This document shows positions 60,825 through 64,000 of a stretch of 64,000 bases of DNA, piece by piece. The notes below the pieces were generated by a model. It saw only the letters and a list, made by a program, of their open reading frames with translations. It was not told the origin of the DNA and ran no database searches. The DNA is from Daphnia carinata. Lineage: Eukaryota > Arthropoda > Branchiopoda > Diplostraca > Daphniidae. Each line of letters starts with the position of its first letter. Positions within the stretch are counted from its first letter, which is position 1. A program made the translations under genes and the position numbers. The stretch is from assembly GCF_022539665.2 (NCBI RefSeq), contig NC_081331.1, forward strand, positions 14,318,999 through 14,382,998, given 5' to 3'.

Positions 60825-61715
60825 CCTTCGTTGCACTCTGTATTATGTAAATAGATTAAGAACAAAGTTGAGTCGGTTTCCTTTGAGACACTACTTATTT
60901 GACTTTCGCAAATTTCAATTAGAATTGTGGCTATGTGTTTGTTGTTGAAATTTCACGCTCATCCTCCCTGTTAAGGCTGCATTCCTCGATAATTTTACGC
61001 CCCTAATATGTTTGCTTCGACTTCATTAACTATTGCGAGTAACTGTTCGCGTTTCAGAATGCCACATTACATACCGTTTGGCTTCGTGTTGTTGATATAG
61101 AAATGGATCGCCCTTTAGTTCCCATATGCATAACACCAGTCTCACCAAATGACTCATGTTTCTCCTAAACTAGCGGTCTCCAACCATAACAGAGCTGTGT
61201 TGGTGGACGTGTGGTCGTTCTTTTTGCAGTTGGCTGAGCAAACGGAGAAAGCGGTTTTCCGCAGACAAGTTAGACAGTTTAATGCTTATGTTTGACGATT
61301 CCGTTTAATTGTGCAAAGCAAGATATTTCTTAGCATGGTTGCAATGATAGGCAAGGTAATGATCGATAGGAGAGGACGAAAGCAACTAGTTTTTTCCTTA
61401 TCAAGGACATAATTACTAAAAAAAGGGATCAGTATTAAACACGTCCATTCACTTAATTTCCTTTATCCGGATTTAAAATCACATAATTATGGTTTCAAGA
61501 GTTTAATTTATTTAAATGCGTTGAAAGTTCGACACAATGATGTAGTTAGCATTCCATCCGAGAATATCATTTATTGCAACGTAGCGCGTTTTGTGACTTT
61601 CCAAACAACCTTGATATCCTTGTAAATACCATAAATAATATCTTCGAAAATTCACCTCATCCGGATTTAAAGATTTCGTACAGGTTGCAGTTTCTAAGAT
61701 TTGGATTGCGCTGAC
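60825..61715. repeat. Duplicated 3' flank, copy 2
   Basis: Collinear with 53488-54400, and placed just after the 3' end of the long ankyrin array. Both ankyrin genes thus share a 3' flank, showing they arose by duplication of a segment larger than the coding region. Confidence 0.75.
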
Positions 61716-64000
61716 TCAGATCGTATGCATTCCATCCAAAGAAGGGGAGGTTTTTGCGTTTTTGTCAATACCGAGTTCGATCAAGAGTTTAATGGCATCG
61801 ATTAAGTGTGGGCTTGAACTGTATTCACACAAAAGATGAAGCGCATTCCATCCATCGTTGGTTTTTGCGTTTTTGTCGATGCCGAGTTCGATCAAGAGTT
61901 TAATCGCATCGATTAAATGTGGGCTTGAATTGAAAGAACACAAATGATGAAGCGCATTCCATCCATCGTTGGTTTTTGCGTTTTTGTCGATGCCGAGTTC
62001 GATCAAGAGTTTAATCGCATCGATTAAATGTGGGCTTGAATTGTTAGAACACAAATGATGAAGCGCATTCCATCCTTCGTTGGTTTTTGCGTTTTTGTCG
62101 ATGCCGAGATCGATCAAGAGTTTAATCGCATCGGTTAAATGTGGGCTTGAATTGTTATAACACAAATCATGAAGCGCATTCGCTCCTTCGTTGGTTTTTG
62201 CGTTTTTGTCGATGCCGAGTTCGATCAAGAGTTTAATCGCATCGATTAAATGTGGGCTTGAATTGTTATAACACAAATCATGAAGCGCATTCGCTCCTTC
62301 GTTGGTTTTTGCGTTTTTGTCGATGCCGAGATCGATCAAGAGTTTAATCGCATCGATTAAATGTGGGGTTGAACTGTTATGACACAAACAATGAAGCGCA
62401 TTCCACCCATCTTTCGTTTTTGCGTTTATGTCTATGTCGAGTTCGACCAAAAGTTTAATCGCATCGGTTAATTTTGGGCTTGAATTGTTAGAACACAAAA
62501 GATGAAGCGCACTCAATCCATCGTTGTTCTTTGCGTCCTTGTCTATGCCGCGTTCGATCAAGAGCTCAATCGTATCGGTTAAGTGTGGGCTTGAATTGTT
62601 TCGACACAAAAGATGAAGCACATTGGATCCAGCGTTGGTTTTTGCGTTTATGTCGATGCCGAGTTTGATCAAGAGTTTAATCGCATCGATTAAGTGTGGG
62701 CTGGAATTGTTAGAACACAAAACATGAAGCGCATTCCCTCCTGTTGTTCTTTGCGTCCTTGTCGATGCCGAGTTCGATCAAGAGTTTAATCGCATCCATT
62801 AGGTGTGGGCTGGAATTGTTAGAACACAAAATATGAAGTGCATTCCCTTCATTGTTACTCTTTGCGTATTTGTTGATGCCAAGATTAATCAAGTGTTTAA
62901 TCGCATCAGTTAAACGTGGGCTTGAATTGTTTTGACACAAAAGATGAAGCGCATTCGATCCCTTGTTGATTTTTGCGTTTTTGTCGATGCCGAGTTCGAT
63001 CAAGAGTTTAATCGCTTCGATTAAATGTGGGCTTGAATTGTTATAACACAAAATATGAAGCGCATTCCATCCAGCGTTGGTTTTTGCGTTTTTGTCGATG
63101 CCGTACCAGATCAAAAATCTAATCGCATCTATTAAATGTGGGCTTGAATTGTTAGAACACAAAATATGAAACGCATTCCATCCATCATTCGTTTTTGCGT
63201 TTATATCGATGCCAAGTTTGATCAAGAATGTAATCGCATCGATTAAATGTGGGCTCGAATTGTATCGACACAAAAAATAAAGCGCATTTCCTCCATAGTT
63301 ATTCGTTACCTTTTTATCGAAGCCGATTTCGATCAAGAGTTTAATCGTATCGATTAAATGTGGGTTTGAATTGTCAGAACACAAAAGATGAAGCACATTC
63401 CATCCATCGTTCGTTTTTGCGTTTTTGTCGATGCTAAGTTTGGTCAAGAATGTAATCGCATTGATTAAGTGTGGCCTGGAAGCTGAATTGTCAGAACACA
63501 AAAGATGAAGCACATTCCATTCATCGTTGGTTTTTGCTTCCTTGTCGATGCCAAGTTCGGTCAAGAGTAATCGCATCGATTAAATGTGGGCTTGAATTGT
63601 TCGACACAAATAGATGAAGCGCATTCGATCCATGATGAAGCGCATTCGATCCATCGTTGTTCTTGACGTTTTTGTCGAAGCCGAGTTCGAGCAAGAGTTT
63701 AATCGCATCGATTAAATGTGGGCTTGAATTGTAATAACACAAAAGATGAAGCGCATTCCACTTCTTTTTATCCTTTGCGTCCGTGTCGATGCCGAGTTTG
63801 ACCAAGAGTTTAATTGCATCGATTAAGTATGGGCTTGAATTGTTCGACACAAATAATGAAGCGCATTCCATCCATCGTTGTCCTTTGCGTTTTTATCGAA
63901 GCCGAGTTCGATCAAGAGTTTAATCGCATCGATTAAATGTAGACTTGAATTGTATCGACACAAAAGATGAAACGCATTCGCTCCATCGTTGGTTTTTGCG
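61716..64000 (-). pseudogene. Long ankyrin-repeat gene, frame-broken, 5' part outside window
   Basis: About 20 consecutive 37-residue ankyrin repeats (core DGWNALHLLC, SSPHLIDAIKLLIELGID, KNAKT) are closely related to the ankyrin blocks of the fusion gene at 54408-57492. Open frames cover 61716-62720, 62710-63576 and 63521-63871, with continuation off the right edge. The frame shifts at about 61741-61750, 62731-62740, 63566-63569, 63600-63612 and 63841-63850, each time against the repeat consensus by one to a few bases. There is also a 21-bp in-frame duplication at 63613-63654. Whether a kinase domain lies upstream cannot be seen. It is either a decaying paralog or an intact gene with assembly indels; similar indels in PDIA4 and FBXO21 make the second plausible. 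Confidence 0.65.
61755..64000. repeat. 111-bp tandem repeat array coding for ankyrin repeats
   Basis: The word GCGCATTCC recurs every 111 bp (for example 61841 and 61952), giving about 20 units to the right edge. Neighbouring units are nearly identical at the DNA level in the left part (61.8-62.4 kb) and more diverged to the right. This is consistent with recent unit amplification or gene conversion. Confidence 0.9.

Noticed and set aside
61716-64000. Regular 111-bp spacing as a possible CRISPR-like or satellite array
   Set aside because: The unit is a coding ankyrin repeat in an open frame. There are no unique spacers.

Overview
The window is nuclear DNA from an arthropod, most likely a branchiopod crustacean such as Daphnia. 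I infer this from many short GT-AG introns (often 50-100 bp), single-copy animal genes with arthropod-type architecture (Ptpmeg, Wdr24, an alpha-PS2-type integrin, a troponin C), a eukaryotic tRNA-Trp, and an ankyrin/IRE1-like kinase family next to long AT-rich spacers. Exon boundaries were worked out by hand from reading frame, splice dinucleotides and intron phase, so ends are good but not experimentally proven.

Layout. 1-6.9 kb, minus: a GRAM/VASt sterol-transfer protein (GRAMD1/Aster), cut by the left edge. 8.1-8.5 kb, minus: a small single-pass membrane protein of unknown function. 9.0-12.1 kb, minus: Wdr24 (GATOR2). 12.7-15.8 kb, minus: Ptpmeg (FERM-PDZ-PTP). 16.9-19.4 kb, plus: PDIA4/ERp72, with one apparent extra base in its last exon. 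19.8-21.1 kb, minus: an unrecognised coiled-coil protein. 21.4-22.2 kb: short repeats and a tRNA-derived element. 22.4-24.5 kb, minus: FBXO21. 26.3-27.8 kb, plus: a troponin-C-like gene with degenerate EF-hands. 29.1-29.9 kb, minus: an intronless four-pass membrane protein. 32.8-44.9 kb, minus: an integrin alpha of PS2 type with a 5.9-kb first intron, a 69-nt cassette exon and a tRNA-Trp nested in its last intron. 44.9-54.4 kb: a 9.5-kb stretch with no gene I can support. 54.4-57.5 kb, minus: the most unusual gene, an 887-residue pseudokinase-ANK-kinase-ANK fusion. 57.5-61.7 kb: AT-rich spacer with repeats and a duplicated gene flank. 61.7-64 kb, minus: about 20 near-identical 37-residue ankyrin repeats broken by several small indels and running off the right edge.

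The left two thirds is ordinary conserved housekeeping, signalling, adhesion and muscle gene content. The right end is a fast-evolving family locus. There, a gene with an IRE1/RNase L-like kinase followed by ankyrin repeats appears to have duplicated in tandem and fused in frame. The upstream kinase lost its catalytic lysine-equivalent and DFG glycine, while the downstream kinase kept them. The 3' flank of this gene is repeated 7.3 kb away, beyond the long ankyrin array. Single- or two-base frame breaks also occur in the conserved genes PDIA4 and FBXO21, so some frame breaks in the ankyrin array may be assembly errors rather than true decay.
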